Source of the DNA: Bacteriovoracaceae bacterium
GTDB taxonomy: Bacteria > Bdellovibrionota > Bacteriovoracia > Bacteriovoracales > Bacteriovoracaceae
Assembly: GCA_003245675.1 (NCBI GenBank)
Contig: QKCN01000084.1
Span: 1-64,000 of the forward strand
Direction: 5' to 3'
DNA length: 64,000 nucleotides
Below the pieces are notes generated by a model that was not told the origin of the DNA, searched no databases, and saw only the letters and a list, made by a program, of their open reading frames with translations. Below, one piece after another: positions 17,839 to 27,788 of this stretch (the stretch's first letter is position 1; each line of letters starts with the position of its first letter). Both the position numbers and the translations under genes were made by a program.

Positions 17839-18060
17839 TTATTCCTTGCTACGATAAATGATTCTACCTTTCGACAAATCGTACTTACTTATTTCAACCA
17901 AAACTTTATCGCCTGGTATAATTTTTATAAAATGCATGCGCATCTTTCCACTAATATGCGCCAATAAAGTATGACCATTTGGGAGTTTTACCTTAAATTT
18001 TGTATTGGGTAACAACTCTAAAACTTCACCTTCAACTTCAATCGTATCCTGCTGGGCCAT
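17839..18060 (-). CDS. infA: Translation initiation factor IF-1
   Basis: 73 residues, full length. An OB-fold protein that blocks the A site during initiation. It shows [31 protein letters not shown] and a C-terminal [13 protein letters not shown]. Located between adk and rpmJ, ending 3 bases before the rpmJ start. Confidence 0.98.
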   Translation of the reverse strand: MAQQDTIEVEGEVLELLPNTKFKVKLPNGHTLLAHISGKMRMHFIKIIPGDKVLVEISKYDLSKGRIIYRSKE

Positions 18061-18112
18061 AGCTTTTAATCAATCCTTCACTCAAATTTTTGTCTATATA
18101 TCTAAAAAAAAA

Positions 18113-18760
18113 CTAGTATGCAAGCTTCTTTACTATATTCTCTGATACTTCATCAATTCCCAGAGAAGCATCAAACTCCAAAAGGCATCCTTTCTCTTTA
18201 AAAAATGCCTTCATGGGAAGAGAAACATCCTGAAAAATCCTAAAACGCTTCAGAATAACCTCTTCTCTATCGTCCTCGCGGTGGGATAACTCCGCTCCGC
18301 AAGGCTCTCTATCACACAGACATCCTTTACGCGATGGTAGGGATTCTGTATTAAAAACCGCCCGACACTTACTGCAAATACGCCGTGCCTGAAGGCGATC
18401 GAGCAAAACAGCTTCTGGCACATCGAGCCAGAGAACCTTATATTCCCGTCCTTTCATAAGGACATTGTGAAATTTTTCAGCCTGAGCAAGATTTCGAGGA
18501 TAACCATCAAAGATGTAAGCCTCTTTCTCCCACTCAACATTTCGTTTGATGATTTCCAGCATAGTGTCATCATCTACGAAATTTCCATCATTAATGATTT
18601 CAGCGACTTGCTTGCCAAAATCACTACCTGTAGCCATTTCTTTTCTCAGAGCATCTCCAGTAGAAAAGTGTGAAAAACCTAATTTCAACAACTTTTCCGA
18701 CTGTGTCCCTTTTCCCGCACCGGGAGGACCAACAAGTACAATATGCTCACGAGGCGCCAT
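18113..18760 (-). CDS. adk: Adenylate kinase
   Basis: 215 residues. Converts AMP and ATP to two ADP. P-loop GPPGAGKGT (12-20), AMP-binding FSTGDALR, and DGYPRN. The LID holds CSKC followed by a Cys-rich CLCDREPC segment. This is a zinc-LID variant with more cysteines than the usual CxxC...CxxC arrangement. It lies between secY and infA, 2 bases after secY. Confidence 0.97.
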   Translation of the reverse strand: MAPREHIVLVGPPGAGKGTQSEKLLKLGFSHFSTGDALRKEMATGSDFGKQVAEIINDGNFVDDDTMLEIIKRNVEWEKEAYIFDGYPRNLAQAEKFHNVLMKGREYKVLWLDVPEAVLLDRLQARRICSKCRAVFNTESLPSRKGCLCDREPCGAELSHREDDREEVILKRFRIFQDVSLPMKAFFKEKGCLLEFDASLGIDEVSENIVKKLAY

Positions 18761-18762
18761 AA

Positions 18763-20085
18763 CTAAAAACGCCTAATACCACTACTACGCTTACCTCTCG
18801 CTTTATAAGCAGAATCCAAGCGTTGAGATATCAAAAAGCTCTCAATTTGAGCCATAGTATCTAAAGCAACCCCAACTAAAATGAGAAGTGAAGTTCCACC
18901 AAAATAGAAAGGAACTTTAGCAACATTCAAGAGAATTGAAGGCATAATACAAATAATAGAAAGATATGTTGCTCCCACAAGAGTCAATCGTTCTACTACA
19001 TAATTTAAAAACTCTGCAGTTTTTTGTCCTGGACGAATGCCGGGGATAAACCCACCATTTTTCTTCAAGGAATCTGCAATATCTTCAGTTTTGAACTGAA
19101 TCTGAGTATAAAAATAGGCAAAAAAGACAATAAAACCAATAAAAATAATATTATAAAGCATTCTACCAGGATACAAAGATTGCTCGATAGTCGAAAACCA
19201 AACTTTCAAAGCACTTCCTTGAGGTAAAAAACGTCCAATAGTCATTGGAAATCCCAATAAAGCCGAAGCAAAAATTGGAGGCATTACCCCTGAAATATTG
19301 ATTTTGATAGGCAAGTGAGTTGACTGGCCACCAAAAACACGATTATTAACAACCTTCTTTGCATACTGAACAGGAACCTTACGAACAGACCTTTCCATAT
19401 AAATGATGATCCAAAAGGCAACCCACATCACTGCAAGAACAAGAATTAGACTTAAACCAGAAAGTTCACCATTTTTGAAAAGGTTTATTGTATCTCGAAT
19501 ACCAGCAGGAATACCTGCCGCAATACCAGCAAAGATAATCAAAGAAATACCATTACCGATACCACGCTCTGTAATCTGCTCACCTAACCACATCAAAAAG
19601 ACAGTACCGGCAGAAAGAGTAATCACAGTCATTAAGCGAAAGCTCATACCTGGATCAATTACAATCGGTAAACCCGACTGTCCCTTGGTCATCTCAAGGC
19701 CGACAGCCAAACCATACCCTTGAATTGCACAAAGCAAAACAGTAGCATAGCGAGACCATTTATTGATCTTCTTATATCCACCTGGTTCTTTCTGTATCTC
19801 TGCCAAACGAGGGAATGAGACAGTCAAAAGACTAAAAATAATAGAAGAAGTAATGTAGGGCATAATCCCTAGGGCTAACACCGAAAAGCGCTTCAGTGCC
19901 CCACCACTAAAAGTGTTAAAAACACCAAAAAGTGATCCTTGCATTCCCTCAAAAAATGATCGCAAAGCTGCAGCATCAACTCCTGGAGTAGGAACCTGAG
20001 TTGCGATACGGAAAACGCCCAACATGAAGAGAGTAAACAGAATTCTCTTCTTCAATTCTTCTAATTTACTTTGCCCTAACGACAT
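18763..20085 (-). CDS. secY: Preprotein translocase channel subunit SecY
   Basis: 440 residues with about ten membrane helices. It forms the Sec protein-conducting channel with SecE. Visible signatures are VPTPGVDAAALRSFF near the plug region, LGIMPYITSSIIF, RGIGNGISLIIFAGI and the C-terminal loop GGFIPGIRPGQKTAEFL. Start codon ATG at 20085. It is in the conserved rplO-secY-adk order. Confidence 0.99.
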   Translation of the reverse strand: MSLGQSKLEELKKRILFTLFMLGVFRIATQVPTPGVDAAALRSFFEGMQGSLFGVFNTFSGGALKRFSVLALGIMPYITSSIIFSLLTVSFPRLAEIQKEPGGYKKINKWSRYATVLLCAIQGYGLAVGLEMTKGQSGLPIVIDPGMSFRLMTVITLSAGTVFLMWLGEQITERGIGNGISLIIFAGIAAGIPAGIRDTINLFKNGELSGLSLILVLAVMWVAFWIIIYMERSVRKVPVQYAKKVVNNRVFGGQSTHLPIKINISGVMPPIFASALLGFPMTIGRFLPQGSALKVWFSTIEQSLYPGRMLYNIIFIGFIVFFAYFYTQIQFKTEDIADSLKKNGGFIPGIRPGQKTAEFLNYVVERLTLVGATYLSIICIMPSILLNVAKVPFYFGGTSLLILVGVALDTMAQIESFLISQRLDSAYKARGKRSSGIRRF

Positions 20086-20106
20086 TATCTAAAACCCTTG
20101 TTTTAA

Positions 20107-20559
20107 TTACTTAGCAACACTTCCGCCAGCTGCTTCAATTGCTTTGACAGCGGCATCAGAGAACTTGTCGATTCCTACAAAATTCAATTTCTTATCCAAG
20201 TTTCCTTTAGCAAGAATCTTGATAGGAAGTCTACGCTCAGCACCCTTCAAAAGACCTTTTTCAATAAGGCTTTCGCGAGTTACGTCTTCAGATGAATAAT
20301 TATCATTGATCTTAGACAAATTTACACAAGCATAAACAACTTTGAAAGGTGCATTTTTAAAACCTTTCTTAGGTAAACGACGGTACAAAGGCATTTGCCC
20401 ACCTTCGAAACCTGCTCCCACATGACCACTTTTTCTGGCTTTTTGTCCTTTATGACCTTTACCAGCTTGCTGACCTTGTCCAGAACCTTGTCCACGACCA
20501 AGTCTTTTAGTATTGCGATGAGCGCCTTTGGGGCTTTTCAAATTATTAAGAGTTAACAT
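20107..20559 (-). CDS. rplO: Large-subunit ribosomal protein L15
   Basis: 150 residues. The Gly/Arg/Lys-rich N-terminus (KRLGRGQGSGQGQQAGKGHKG) and MPLYRRLPKKGFKN are typical of L15, an assembly protein of the 50S subunit. It is followed by secY in the spc operon. Confidence 0.98.
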   Translation of the reverse strand: MLTLNNLKSPKGAHRNTKRLGRGQGSGQGQQAGKGHKGQKARKSGHVGAGFEGGQMPLYRRLPKKGFKNAPFKVVYACVNLSKINDNYSSEDVTRESLIEKGLLKGAERRLPIKILAKGNLDKKLNFVGIDKFSDAAVKAIEAAGGSVAK

Positions 20560-20567
20560 AAAAACCT

Positions 20568-20756
20568 CTACTTCTCTTCAACAACTTCAACTAAGTGAAT
20601 TACTTTTTTAATCATTCCACGAACGGCAGGAGTATTCTCGAGAGTTCTCTTGGAATTAGTTTTTCCAAGTCCCAAGCCCTTCACACAAGCGATTTGCTTT
20701 TCTGTGCCGCCAATCACACTCTTTTTCAATTTTACAGTAATCGTTTTCGCTGCCAT
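20568..20756 (-). CDS. rpmD: Large-subunit ribosomal protein L30
   Basis: 62 residues, the usual short form. It shows KSVIGGTEKQIACVKGLGLG and NTPAVRGMIKKVIHLVEV. The gene lies 8 bases upstream of rplO. Confidence 0.97.
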   Translation of the reverse strand: MAAKTITVKLKKSVIGGTEKQIACVKGLGLGKTNSKRTLENTPAVRGMIKKVIHLVEVVEEK

Positions 20757-20784
20757 AACAACTTCCTTAACTTATTAACCTAAA

Positions 20785-21402
20785 TTATTTCACTCTTACA
20801 GATTTAAGATCAATCCCTCTCGCACGAGCAACTTCGTTAGTAGAACGAAGCATACGCAATGCTTTGAAAGTAGCTCTCACAACGTTGTGAGGGTTATTTC
20901 CACGAAGAGATTTAGTCAAAACGTTTTCAATGCCTGCAAGTTCTAGGATAGAACGACAAGCACCGGCAGCTTTAATACCTGTACCTGGAGCTGCGGGCTT
21001 CAACAAGATCTTACCAGCATCAAATTCGCCAATTACGTCATGAGGAATTGTTCCTTTTTCAACTGGAACACGAATCATTTTCGCTTTAGCCTCATTACTT
21101 GCTTTTCTGATTGCATCTGGCACTTCTTTAGCCTTACCAAGGCCAAATCCGATGCGTCCTTTTTTATCTCCGGCAACAATAAGAGCTGCAAAAGAGAAAC
21201 GACGTCCACCCTTAACAACCTTTGCTACACGGTTAATTGCAACAACTCTTTCTTCAAGCTCTACAAGAGGAGCGTCTGCCTTAGGGGCACGAGCACCACC
21301 GGCTTTGCGAGGAGCTTTCTTCTTAGAACTTTTATCAGAAGCTTCTTTATTGTCTTCAGCTTGAGCTACAACTACTTCTTCATTTTTTGTTTCTTCACTC
21401 AT
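20785..21402 (-). CDS. rpsE: Small-subunit ribosomal protein S5 with N-terminal extension
   Basis: 205 residues, about 40 longer than the Escherichia coli protein. The first 50 residues are a charged, Lys/Ala-rich extension. The core starts at [20 protein letters not shown] with the double-stranded RNA-binding domain, then [20 protein letters not shown] and [16 protein letters not shown]5 affects decoding accuracy. Confidence 0.98.
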   Translation of the reverse strand: MSEETKNEEVVVAQAEDNKEASDKSSKKKAPRKAGGARAPKADAPLVELEERVVAINRVAKVVKGGRRFSFAALIVAGDKKGRIGFGLGKAKEVPDAIRKASNEAKAKMIRVPVEKGTIPHDVIGEFDAGKILLKPAAPGTGIKAAGACRSILELAGIENVLTKSLRGNNPHNVVRATFKALRMLRSTNEVARARGIDLKSVRVK

Positions 21403-21419
21403 TTCAACCCTACCTATTA

Positions 21420-21794
21420 TTAAACCTGAATTCCGCCAGCACGAATGCTATCAGCAACTGTCGCCATTACCGCAGCATAAATGTTTCCATTGCGATCAAA
21501 AACCGCAGTTGTAACATTACGCTCTTTCAACTTGCTAGCAACCGCTGCACCAACTTTTTCTGCGGCAGCTTTATTGTTGCCTTCTGCCACTTTATTCTTT
21601 CCAAAAGTTTGAACAGAAAATAGGGTTTTATTAGCAGCATCGTCGATAACTTGCACCTGAAGACATTTATTTGTTTTAATAGCGCAAATACGAGGTCTTT
21701 CTGCAGTCCCTACAATCTTACTACGGATAGTAAGTTTTCTTCTATCTTGTTTTCTTCTTCTTTCATTAAGAACTTTTCCAAATATCTTTCTCAT
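21420..21794 (-). CDS. rplR: Large-subunit ribosomal protein L18
   Basis: 124 residues. Binds 5S rRNA. It shows [40 protein letters not shown] and the C-terminal [20 protein letters not shown] followed by IRAGGIQV. The segment that usually reads LAVFRS reads RICAIKT here. Between rplF and rpsE. Confidence 0.97.
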   Translation of the reverse strand: MRKIFGKVLNERRRKQDRRKLTIRSKIVGTAERPRICAIKTNKCLQVQVIDDAANKTLFSVQTFGKNKVAEGNNKAAAEKVGAAVASKLKERNVTTAVFDRNGNIYAAVMATVADSIRAGGIQV

Positions 21795-21807
21795 AACAGC
21801 CTACCTA

Positions 21808-22341
21808 CTATTTACCTGTCTTACCAGCTTTACGAATAATAACTTCATCAGAGTATTTAACACCTTTACCCTTGTAGGGCTCTGGTGGTCTGAAGCTACG
21901 TACTTTTGCAGCAACAAATCCAACGAGTTCTTTATTACAGCCAGAAAGCTCAATTTTATTTTGCTGAACCTTTGCAGAAATTCCTTCTGGCAGAGGGTAC
22001 TCAATAGGATGAGAGTAACCAAGATTCAAAACAAGATTATTACCACTTACTTGTGCTTTATAACCAACACCATTAAGTTCAAGTGTGCGAGTAAAGCCAT
22101 CAGTTACACCAGTTACCATGTTATTCAACAAAGTTCTAGCCATCCCCCACAATCCACGATTTTTCAATGAATCATCACAAGGAGTAACAATCAATGCTTT
22201 CTCTTCTTTTTTAATTTCTACACCCTGACAAAAAGTATATTCCAATTGTCCTTTAGGTCCCTTTACAGAAACGTTTAGCCCATTAACTTGAACATCTACT
22301 TTCTCAGGAATTTGAACGGGTTTCTTTCCAATACGAGACAT
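21808..22341 (-). CDS. rplF: Large-subunit ribosomal protein L6
   Basis: 177 residues from the ATG at 22341 (MSRIGKKPVQIPEKV), which has TAGGAG six bases upstream. A TTG two codons earlier overlaps that site and is rejected. The C-terminal signature PEPYKGKGVKYSDEVIIRK is present. Binds helix 97 of 23S rRNA near the factor-binding centre. Confidence 0.98.
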   Translation of the reverse strand: MSRIGKKPVQIPEKVDVQVNGLNVSVKGPKGQLEYTFCQGVEIKKEEKALIVTPCDDSLKNRGLWGMARTLLNNMVTGVTDGFTRTLELNGVGYKAQVSGNNLVLNLGYSHPIEYPLPEGISAKVQQNKIELSGCNKELVGFVAAKVRSFRPPEPYKGKGVKYSDEVIIRKAGKTGK

Positions 22342-22350
22342 AATCAACTC

Positions 22351-22734
22351 CTACCAAATGTTACAAAGAATTTCTCCTCCAACCTTGAATTCTTTCGCCT
22401 TACGAGAGGAAAGGACTCCTTTGGAGGTAGAGATAACGGAAATACCCAAACCTGAAATAACTTTAGGTAATTCGCCATAGCCTTTATAAACGCGCAAACC
22501 AGGAGTTGAAACTCTCTTTAAACCTTGGATCGCACCTTCTTTCAAAGCAATTTTAATATTAATATTAGAAGGACTTTTTGCCACAATTTTGAAAGAACGG
22601 ATATAACCTTCATCTTTCAATACACGACAAATATTCGCCTTAATCTTACTTGCGGGAATCTCCACTTTATCGTGGCCTGCCATAATGGCATTTCTAATTC
22701 TCGTCAAAAAATCTGCAATAGGATCAGTCATCAT
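22351..22734 (-). CDS. rpsH: Small-subunit ribosomal protein S8
   Basis: 127 residues. MMTDPIADFLTRIRNAIMAG at the start and the C-terminal signature VISTSKGVLSSRKAKEFKVG are typical. Either of two consecutive ATGs could be used; GGGAG lies upstream of both. In enterobacteria S8 represses the spc operon by binding near rplE. Confidence 0.98.
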   Translation of the reverse strand: MMTDPIADFLTRIRNAIMAGHDKVEIPASKIKANICRVLKDEGYIRSFKIVAKSPSNINIKIALKEGAIQGLKRVSTPGLRVYKGYGELPKVISGLGISVISTSKGVLSSRKAKEFKVGGEILCNIW

Positions 22735-22759
22735 AATAAACTCCCAAACTCAACAAATA

Positions 22760-23065
22760 CTACCAACTAGCCTTGGTAACACCGGGTAAATACCCTTTCA
22801 ACGCCAACTCTCTAAATTTGATTCTAGAAAGACCAAATTTTCTATACACTCCTCTCGCTCGACCTGTCAGTACGCAACGAACAACTTGACGACAAGGAAC
22901 AGAATTACGAGGAAGCTTTTGAAGTTTAGTTCGAGCCTCGTCTCTTTCTTCATCTGAGAGATTCATATCAATTGCTTTTTTCTTTAGATCTGCTCTTTTT
23001 GTATTATACTTTTGAGCAAGTCTTTTTCTTTTTTCATTTCTTTGCATTACACTAATTTTAGCCAT
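22760..23065 (-). CDS. rpsN: Small-subunit ribosomal protein S14, zinc-independent long form
   Basis: 101 residues with no CxxC pairs, so this is the longer C-minus type that does not need zinc. Typical end: [20 protein letters not shown] followed by [19 protein letters not shown]. Between rplE and rpsH. Confidence 0.97.
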   Translation of the reverse strand: MAKISVMQRNEKRKRLAQKYNTKRADLKKKAIDMNLSDEERDEARTKLQKLPRNSVPCRQVVRCVLTGRARGVYRKFGLSRIKFRELALKGYLPGVTKASW

Positions 23066-23093
23066 AAATCACCTTCTCTATTTAACTAATCAA

Positions 23094-23636
23094 TTACTTT
23101 TCTCTGAAAGGCATACCCAAAAGTTTCAACAACTCTCTACCTTCCTCATTCGTTTTTGCCGTAGTTACGAAAGTAATTCCCATACCACGAACTTTGTCAA
23201 TTTTGTCATAGTTGATTTCAGGGAAGATGATCTGCTCTTTAATGCCCATAGTGTAATTTCCACGACCATCGAAACCTTTAGGACTTACGCCCTTGAAGTC
23301 ACGAACACGAGGCAATGTAAAATTAATGAGACGATCAATGAACTCATACATTCTATTTCCACGAAGTGTTACGCAAGCGCCAAGTGCCTGTCCTTCACGA
23401 AGTTTAAAAGATGCGATTGAGTTACGTGCTCTGGCAATAACAGGTTTTTGACCTGTGATAGCAGCCAAATCAGCAGCAATACTCTCTACAACTTTTCCAT
23501 CCTGAACACAGTCACGAGTAACACAGTTTACTACAAGCTTTTCAAGCTTCGGTACTTGCATCACATTCTTATAGGAAAACTTCTCCTTCAACTGAGACTT
23601 TACTTCCTTTTCATATTTTTCTTTAGCTAGTGACAT
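23094..23636 (-). CDS. rplE: Large-subunit ribosomal protein L5
   Basis: 180 residues. Binds 5S rRNA and touches P-site tRNA. Visible: [56 protein letters not shown] and [20 protein letters not shown]. Standard length and position. Confidence 0.98.
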   Translation of the reverse strand: MSLAKEKYEKEVKSQLKEKFSYKNVMQVPKLEKLVVNCVTRDCVQDGKVVESIAADLAAITGQKPVIARARNSIASFKLREGQALGACVTLRGNRMYEFIDRLINFTLPRVRDFKGVSPKGFDGRGNYTMGIKEQIIFPEINYDKIDKVRGMGITFVTTAKTNEEGRELLKLLGMPFREK

Positions 23637-23659
23637 AACAACCTCTATTTACAATCTAA

Positions 23660-23971
23660 TTAAGATAAAACGCTTCCACATTTCACTGCGACACGAACAT
23701 TTTTTCCGTCACGCTTTTCAATTTTTACTCTAGTAGCTCCGCCAGTCTTAGGACTAACAATCGCAATATTACTAATGTTAAGTGGTGATTCTACATCAAC
23801 AATTCCACCATTAGGATTTTGCTGAGTAGGACGCAATGCCTTCTTAACCTTATTTACGCCTTCAACTACAACTTTATTGTTTTTGCGATCAATTTTAAGA
23901 AGTTTCCCTTTACGGCCCTTATCTTTTCCTGCAATCACAATTACTTCATCATTAAGTTTTAACTTTTCCAT
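23660..23971 (-). CDS. rplX: Large-subunit ribosomal protein L24
   Basis: 103 residues. An early 50S assembly initiator. The KOW motif is visible as DEVIVIAGKDKGRKGKLLKI (8-27), followed by VVVEGVNKVKKALRPTQQNP. Between rplN and rplE. Confidence 0.97.
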   Translation of the reverse strand: MEKLKLNDEVIVIAGKDKGRKGKLLKIDRKNNKVVVEGVNKVKKALRPTQQNPNGGIVDVESPLNISNIAIVSPKTGGATRVKIEKRDGKNVRVAVKCGSVLS

Positions 23972-23986
23972 AACAACACCTAACCC

Positions 23987-24355
23987 TTAAAGAACTTCTG
24001 GCGCCAAAGAACAAATCTTGGTGAAGTTTTTATTTCTCAGCTCTCTAGCTACTGGTCCAAAAATACGTGTTCCAATAGGCTCCATAGAGTTGGAAAGTAA
24101 AACCACGCTATTTTCGTCAAAGTTGATGTAAGTTCCATCTTCTCTGCGAACAGGAAATTTTGTTCTTACGATAACAGCTTTTTTAACATCACCTTTTTTA
24201 ACTTTTCCACCAGGAATTGCTTCTTTGATAGCAACAACGATGATATCGCCCAAAAGAGCACTCATACGCTTAGAACCACCAAGAACTTTCACACACTGAA
24301 CTTTTCTCGCTCCAGAATTATCAGCAACAGTTAAATTAGTCTCCATCTGAATCAT
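23987..24355 (-). CDS. rplN: Large-subunit ribosomal protein L14
   Basis: 122 residues, the usual length. [20 protein letters not shown] begins the protein, and the signature around [19 protein letters not shown] and the C-terminal [12 protein letters not shown] are typical. L14 helps form intersubunit bridges. Between rpsQ and rplX. Confidence 0.98.
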   Translation of the reverse strand: MIQMETNLTVADNSGARKVQCVKVLGGSKRMSALLGDIIVVAIKEAIPGGKVKKGDVKKAVIVRTKFPVRREDGTYINFDENSVVLLSNSMEPIGTRIFGPVARELRNKNFTKICSLAPEVL

Positions 24356-24381
24356 GGTAAACCCCGCTTCCGCTCAATCAA

Positions 24382-24639
24382 TTAATTATTTTCAATAGAC
24401 AAAAGCGCCCAGCGCTTAAGTCTTGATAATGGTTTGGACTCGATAATCGTTACACGATCTCCAATCTTAGCCGTATTATTCTCATCATGTGCGTGGTATT
24501 TTTTGCGGCTAGATACGTACTTCTCATACAAAGAATGCTTATATCTTCTCACCACATTCACAACAATAGTCTTATCAGACTTGTTGCTTACCACTGTCCC
24601 ACTTAACTTCCTCTTTGATTTTTTTTGGCTCTCGCTCAT
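24382..24639 (-). CDS. rpsQ: Small-subunit ribosomal protein S17
   Basis: 85 residues. An OB-fold 30S assembly protein: GTVVSNKSDKTIVVNVVRRY (14-33), KYHAHDENNTAKIGDRVTII and ESKPLSRLKRW. Between rpmC and rplN. Confidence 0.97.
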   Translation of the reverse strand: MSESQKKSKRKLSGTVVSNKSDKTIVVNVVRRYKHSLYEKYVSSRKKYHAHDENNTAKIGDRVTIIESKPLSRLKRWALLSIENN

Positions 24640-24676
24640 ACCGCACTCACTTTGTTCTCAGCAAAACGCTAAACTA

Positions 24677-24871
24677 TTATTTTCTGTTCTTTTCACTTAA
24701 TACTGTAAGAAGACGTGCAATATCTTTCTTATTCTCCGTCAACTTGTGAGTTTCCTTTAAAGTAGTAGTCACTTTAGTCATACGGAGATCATGAGTAGAA
24801 AGTCTCAACTCATTGATCTTTGCACGAATGGCGTTTTCATCCATATCACGAACTTCATTCATCTTTAGCAT
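24677..24871 (-). CDS. rpmC: Large-subunit ribosomal protein L29
   Basis: 64 residues from the ATG at 24871 (MLKMNEVRDMDENAIRAKIN), with AGAGG upstream. A TTG two codons before sits too close to that site. The helical hairpin and the signature LTENKKDIARLLTVLSEKNR are typical. L29 lies at the exit-tunnel rim and helps dock trigger factor and SRP. Confidence 0.95.
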   Translation of the reverse strand: MLKMNEVRDMDENAIRAKINELRLSTHDLRMTKVTTTLKETHKLTENKKDIARLLTVLSEKNRK

Positions 24872-24934
24872 ATTCAACCTCTATATATTAAAAACAGCCT
24901 TATATAAACTTACACTACTCGAAAGTCCAGACTA

Positions 24935-25345
24935 TTATTGTTCCTTTGAAATAATTTTAGTCTTCATAGGTAGTTTATATTTAGCCAAACGAAGGGCGCT
25001 TAAACATACATCTTTTGTAAGACCACCAATTTCAAACATAATACGGCCAGGCTTCACAACAGCAACCCATTGCTCTGGAGAACCTTTCCCTTTACCCATA
25101 CGAACCTCTGCAGGCTTCTTAGTTAGGGGCTTATCAGGAAAAACCTTAACCCAAACACGTCCACCCCTCTTGGATTCACGAGAAATCGCAATACGGGCCG
25201 CTTCGATTTGACGGTTAGTAACAAATCCGCACTCAAGAGCTTGAAGACCATACTCGCCAAAAGTCAATGTATTCCCACGACTTGCAGCTCCAGTCATTCT
25301 TCCCTTAAATACTTTTCTCCACTTTACTCTTTTGGGACTCAACAT
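24935..25345 (-). CDS. rplP: Large-subunit ribosomal protein L16
   Basis: 136 residues. [20 protein letters not shown] at the start, the [24 protein letters not shown] segment and [20 protein letters not shown] are typical. Near the A site and peptidyl-transferase centre. Between rpsC and rpmC. Confidence 0.98.
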   Translation of the reverse strand: MLSPKRVKWRKVFKGRMTGAASRGNTLTFGEYGLQALECGFVTNRQIEAARIAISRESKRGGRVWVKVFPDKPLTKKPAEVRMGKGKGSPEQWVAVVKPGRIMFEIGGLTKDVCLSALRLAKYKLPMKTKIISKEQ

Positions 25346-25368
25346 AAGAACCTCTATCTAAAAAAAAA

Positions 25369-25995
25369 TTATTTATAAATCTCGCCTTTATAAACCCAAA
25401 CTTTAACACCAATCTTACCGAAAGTTGTCATAGCCTCAGCTGTAGCGTAGTCAATATCTGCACGAAGAGTATGGAGAGGAACTTTACGCTCTGCATATCC
25501 TTCAGTTCTTGCCATATCAGCTCCACCAAGACGACCAGAACACTTGACTTTCATTCCTTTAACTCCAGAACGGAAAGCCGATGCCATCACTTTTTTCATC
25601 GCACGACGGAAAGCCACACGTTTTTCAAGTTGTTGAGCAATATTTTCTGCAATAAGCTTTGCTTCAGCATCAGGTCTCTTCACTTCTGCAATATTAAAAA
25701 GAACTGTTCCATCAACCATTTTATTAAGGTCAAGACGGATTTTATCGATCCCTGCACCTTTTTTACCAATGGCAACACCAGGCTTAGCAGTATGGACAAC
25801 GACTTTTACCTGATCACTTGTACGAACAATATCAATCTTTGCAACTGAAGCACTTTTCAATTCTCTTTCGATGTATTCACGAACTCGAAGATCTTGTTGC
25901 AAAATAGTTGCATAGTTGTCTTTAACATACCAATTAGAAGACCAACCCTTGATGTAACCTAATCTAAAACCGTGGGGATGTACTTTTTGTCCCAT
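25369..25995 (-). CDS. rpsC: Small-subunit ribosomal protein S3
   Basis: 208 residues from the ATG at 25995 (MGQKVHPHGFRLGYIKGWSS), with AAGGTGG six bases upstream. The KH domain includes VHTAKPGVAIGKKGAGIDKI. The C-terminal domain shows GVKGMKVKCSGRLGGADMAR. Lines the mRNA entry channel. Confidence 0.98.
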   Translation of the reverse strand: MGQKVHPHGFRLGYIKGWSSNWYVKDNYATILQQDLRVREYIERELKSASVAKIDIVRTSDQVKVVVHTAKPGVAIGKKGAGIDKIRLDLNKMVDGTVLFNIAEVKRPDAEAKLIAENIAQQLEKRVAFRRAMKKVMASAFRSGVKGMKVKCSGRLGGADMARTEGYAERKVPLHTLRADIDYATAEAMTTFGKIGVKVWVYKGEIYK

Positions 25996-26006
25996 TGTCA
26001 ACCACC

Positions 26007-26342
26007 TTATTTTTCTTTCAACTCAATTGTGACTTTACTTGTACGCTTGCGAATTCTAAAAGCGCGCCCCTGAGCTCTTGGCATAATTCTCTTAAGAGTT
26101 GGGCCTTCATCTGTAAAGATGCGGCTCACAACCAAATTATCCAAGTCGTATTTTTCTGCTTCAGAAGCAATTGCCAAACCACTATTAATTAGCTTGGATA
26201 GTACAATCGCAATTTCTCTTTTTTCACAAAAACGTAAAAGATTCAACGCATCCTCGGCTCTTTTATTGCGGATCAAGTCACAGACCTGACGCACTTTGCG
26301 AGGAGCGATGCCAACATTGTTATTTTTCACTAAAATCGCCAT
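26007..26342 (-). CDS. rplV: Large-subunit ribosomal protein L22
   Basis: 111 residues. A beta-hairpin extends into the exit tunnel. It begins MAILVKNNNVGIAPRKVRQV, and the end LKRIMPRAQGRAFRIRKRTS plus KVTIELKE is typical. Between rpsS and rpsC. Confidence 0.97.
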   Translation of the reverse strand: MAILVKNNNVGIAPRKVRQVCDLIRNKRAEDALNLLRFCEKREIAIVLSKLINSGLAIASEAEKYDLDNLVVSRIFTDEGPTLKRIMPRAQGRAFRIRKRTSKVTIELKEK

Positions 26343-26359
26343 ATCACACCTACCAGCTT

Positions 26360-26641
26360 TTATCTCTTGCTCTTCTTATCAGCGCCGTGACCATAAAAAG
26401 TTCTGGTCAAAGCAAACTCACCAAACTTATGTCCAACCATATTATCTGTAATATAAATTGGAATAAACTTCTTGCCGTTATGCACAGCAAAGGTAAGTCC
26501 GATAAACTCAGGAACAATCATCGATCTTCTTGACCAAGTTTTAATAACCTTAGAAGAAGCGTTCTTGTCACCAGCAAGAGCTTGAGCTTTTTTCATCAAA
26601 TAATCATCTACAAAAGGACCTTTCTTAATAGAACGTGCCAT
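26360..26641 (-). CDS. rpsS: Small-subunit ribosomal protein S19
   Basis: 93 residues from the ATG at 26641 ([20 protein letters not shown]). The preceding GTG would lie closer to the AGGAG site. The S19 signature is visible as [23 protein letters not shown]. 30S head protein pairing with S13. Confidence 0.97.
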   Translation of the reverse strand: MARSIKKGPFVDDYLMKKAQALAGDKNASSKVIKTWSRRSMIVPEFIGLTFAVHNGKKFIPIYITDNMVGHKFGEFALTRTFYGHGADKKSKR

Positions 26642-26654
26642 CACTAGCTCCTAA

Positions 26655-27473
26655 TTACTTTCTTCTCTTAACAATAAAACAATCAGTTCTCTTATTTCTA
26701 CGAGTCTTATAACCTCTGGTAGGTTTACCCCATGGAGTCACAGGATGACGACCACCAGATGTACGACCTTCACCACCACCAAGTGGGTGATCCACTGGGT
26801 TCATAGCAACACCACGAACCGATGGACGAATACCACGATGACGATTTTTACCAGCCTTACCAATCACAAGATTTTCGTGCTCAAGATTACCAACTTGACC
26901 AATAGTTGCTCTACAAACTGCTTTAACTTTTCTCAACTCTCCAGATGGAAGACGAAGAAGAGCATAATCACCTTCTTTCGCCATAAGCTGAGCATAACTT
27001 CCAGCTGAACGAGCTAATTGTCCACCCGCTTTAGGGTGAAGTTCAACATTGTGAACAAGCTGACCAACAGGAATGTCTTTCAACAATTTAGAGTTTCCAA
27101 CTTTAATATCTGCATTTTCAGAAGCAACAACAGTGTCACCAACTTGCAAGCCGTGTGGAGCAAGAATGTATTTCTTTTCTCCGTCTAGGTAGCAAAGAAG
27201 TGCAATGTTACATGTTCTATTGGGATCATACTCAATAGATTTAACAACAGCAGGTACTTCCAACTTATTACGTTTGAAATCAATAATACGATATTTTTGC
27301 TTTGCCCCACCACCTTGATGTCTAGTAGTGATGCGCCCGTCATTATTTCTTCCCGCATTCTTTTTCTTAGGGGCCAACAAAGACTTTTCTGGCTTAACAC
27401 GACAAGTCTCTCCAGAGACATTTGTCATTTGTCTTACCGCAGGTGATGTTGGCTTAAATTTTCTAATACTCAT
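26655..27473 (-). CDS. rplB: Large-subunit ribosomal protein L2
   Basis: 272 residues. Essential for subunit association and peptidyl transfer. The catalytic-centre loop is visible as [20 protein letters not shown] followed by [15 protein letters not shown], including the conserved His of NPVDHP. Between rplW and rpsS. Confidence 0.99.
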   Translation of the reverse strand: MSIRKFKPTSPAVRQMTNVSGETCRVKPEKSLLAPKKKNAGRNNDGRITTRHQGGGAKQKYRIIDFKRNKLEVPAVVKSIEYDPNRTCNIALLCYLDGEKKYILAPHGLQVGDTVVASENADIKVGNSKLLKDIPVGQLVHNVELHPKAGGQLARSAGSYAQLMAKEGDYALLRLPSGELRKVKAVCRATIGQVGNLEHENLVIGKAGKNRHRGIRPSVRGVAMNPVDHPLGGGEGRTSGGRHPVTPWGKPTRGYKTRRNKRTDCFIVKRRK

Positions 27474-27496
27474 AACGCCCTCGATTCAACTTCTAA

Positions 27497-27787
27497 CTAT
27501 AAACCTTTATAAAACTCAATCTTCTGACCTTGCTCAGTTTGAACATAAGCCTTCTTCACTGCTGGAGTCTTTTTGGTATTACGACCAATACGCTTCATTT
27601 TCCCAGGAGTAACACTTGTCCAAACTTTTGCAACTTTAACATCAAAAAGAGTCTCAACTGCTTCTCTGATTTGATGCTTAGTCGCTCTCGTATCAACAAC
27701 AAAACCATAACGATTATGTGTTTCTGTTTCTTGAGTAGACTTTTCTGTCAAAAGAGGTTTTTTGATGATTCTTTCAATAGTCAACAT
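27497..27787 (-). CDS. rplW: Large-subunit ribosomal protein L23
   Basis: 96 residues. RIIKKPLLTEKSTQETETHN near the start and RYGFVVDTRATKHQIREAVE are typical. L23 is the docking site for trigger factor and SRP. It starts 1 base after the rplD stop. Confidence 0.97.
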   Translation of the reverse strand: MLTIERIIKKPLLTEKSTQETETHNRYGFVVDTRATKHQIREAVETLFDVKVAKVWTSVTPGKMKRIGRNTKKTPAVKKAYVQTEQGQKIEFYKGL

Positions 27788-27788
27788 A

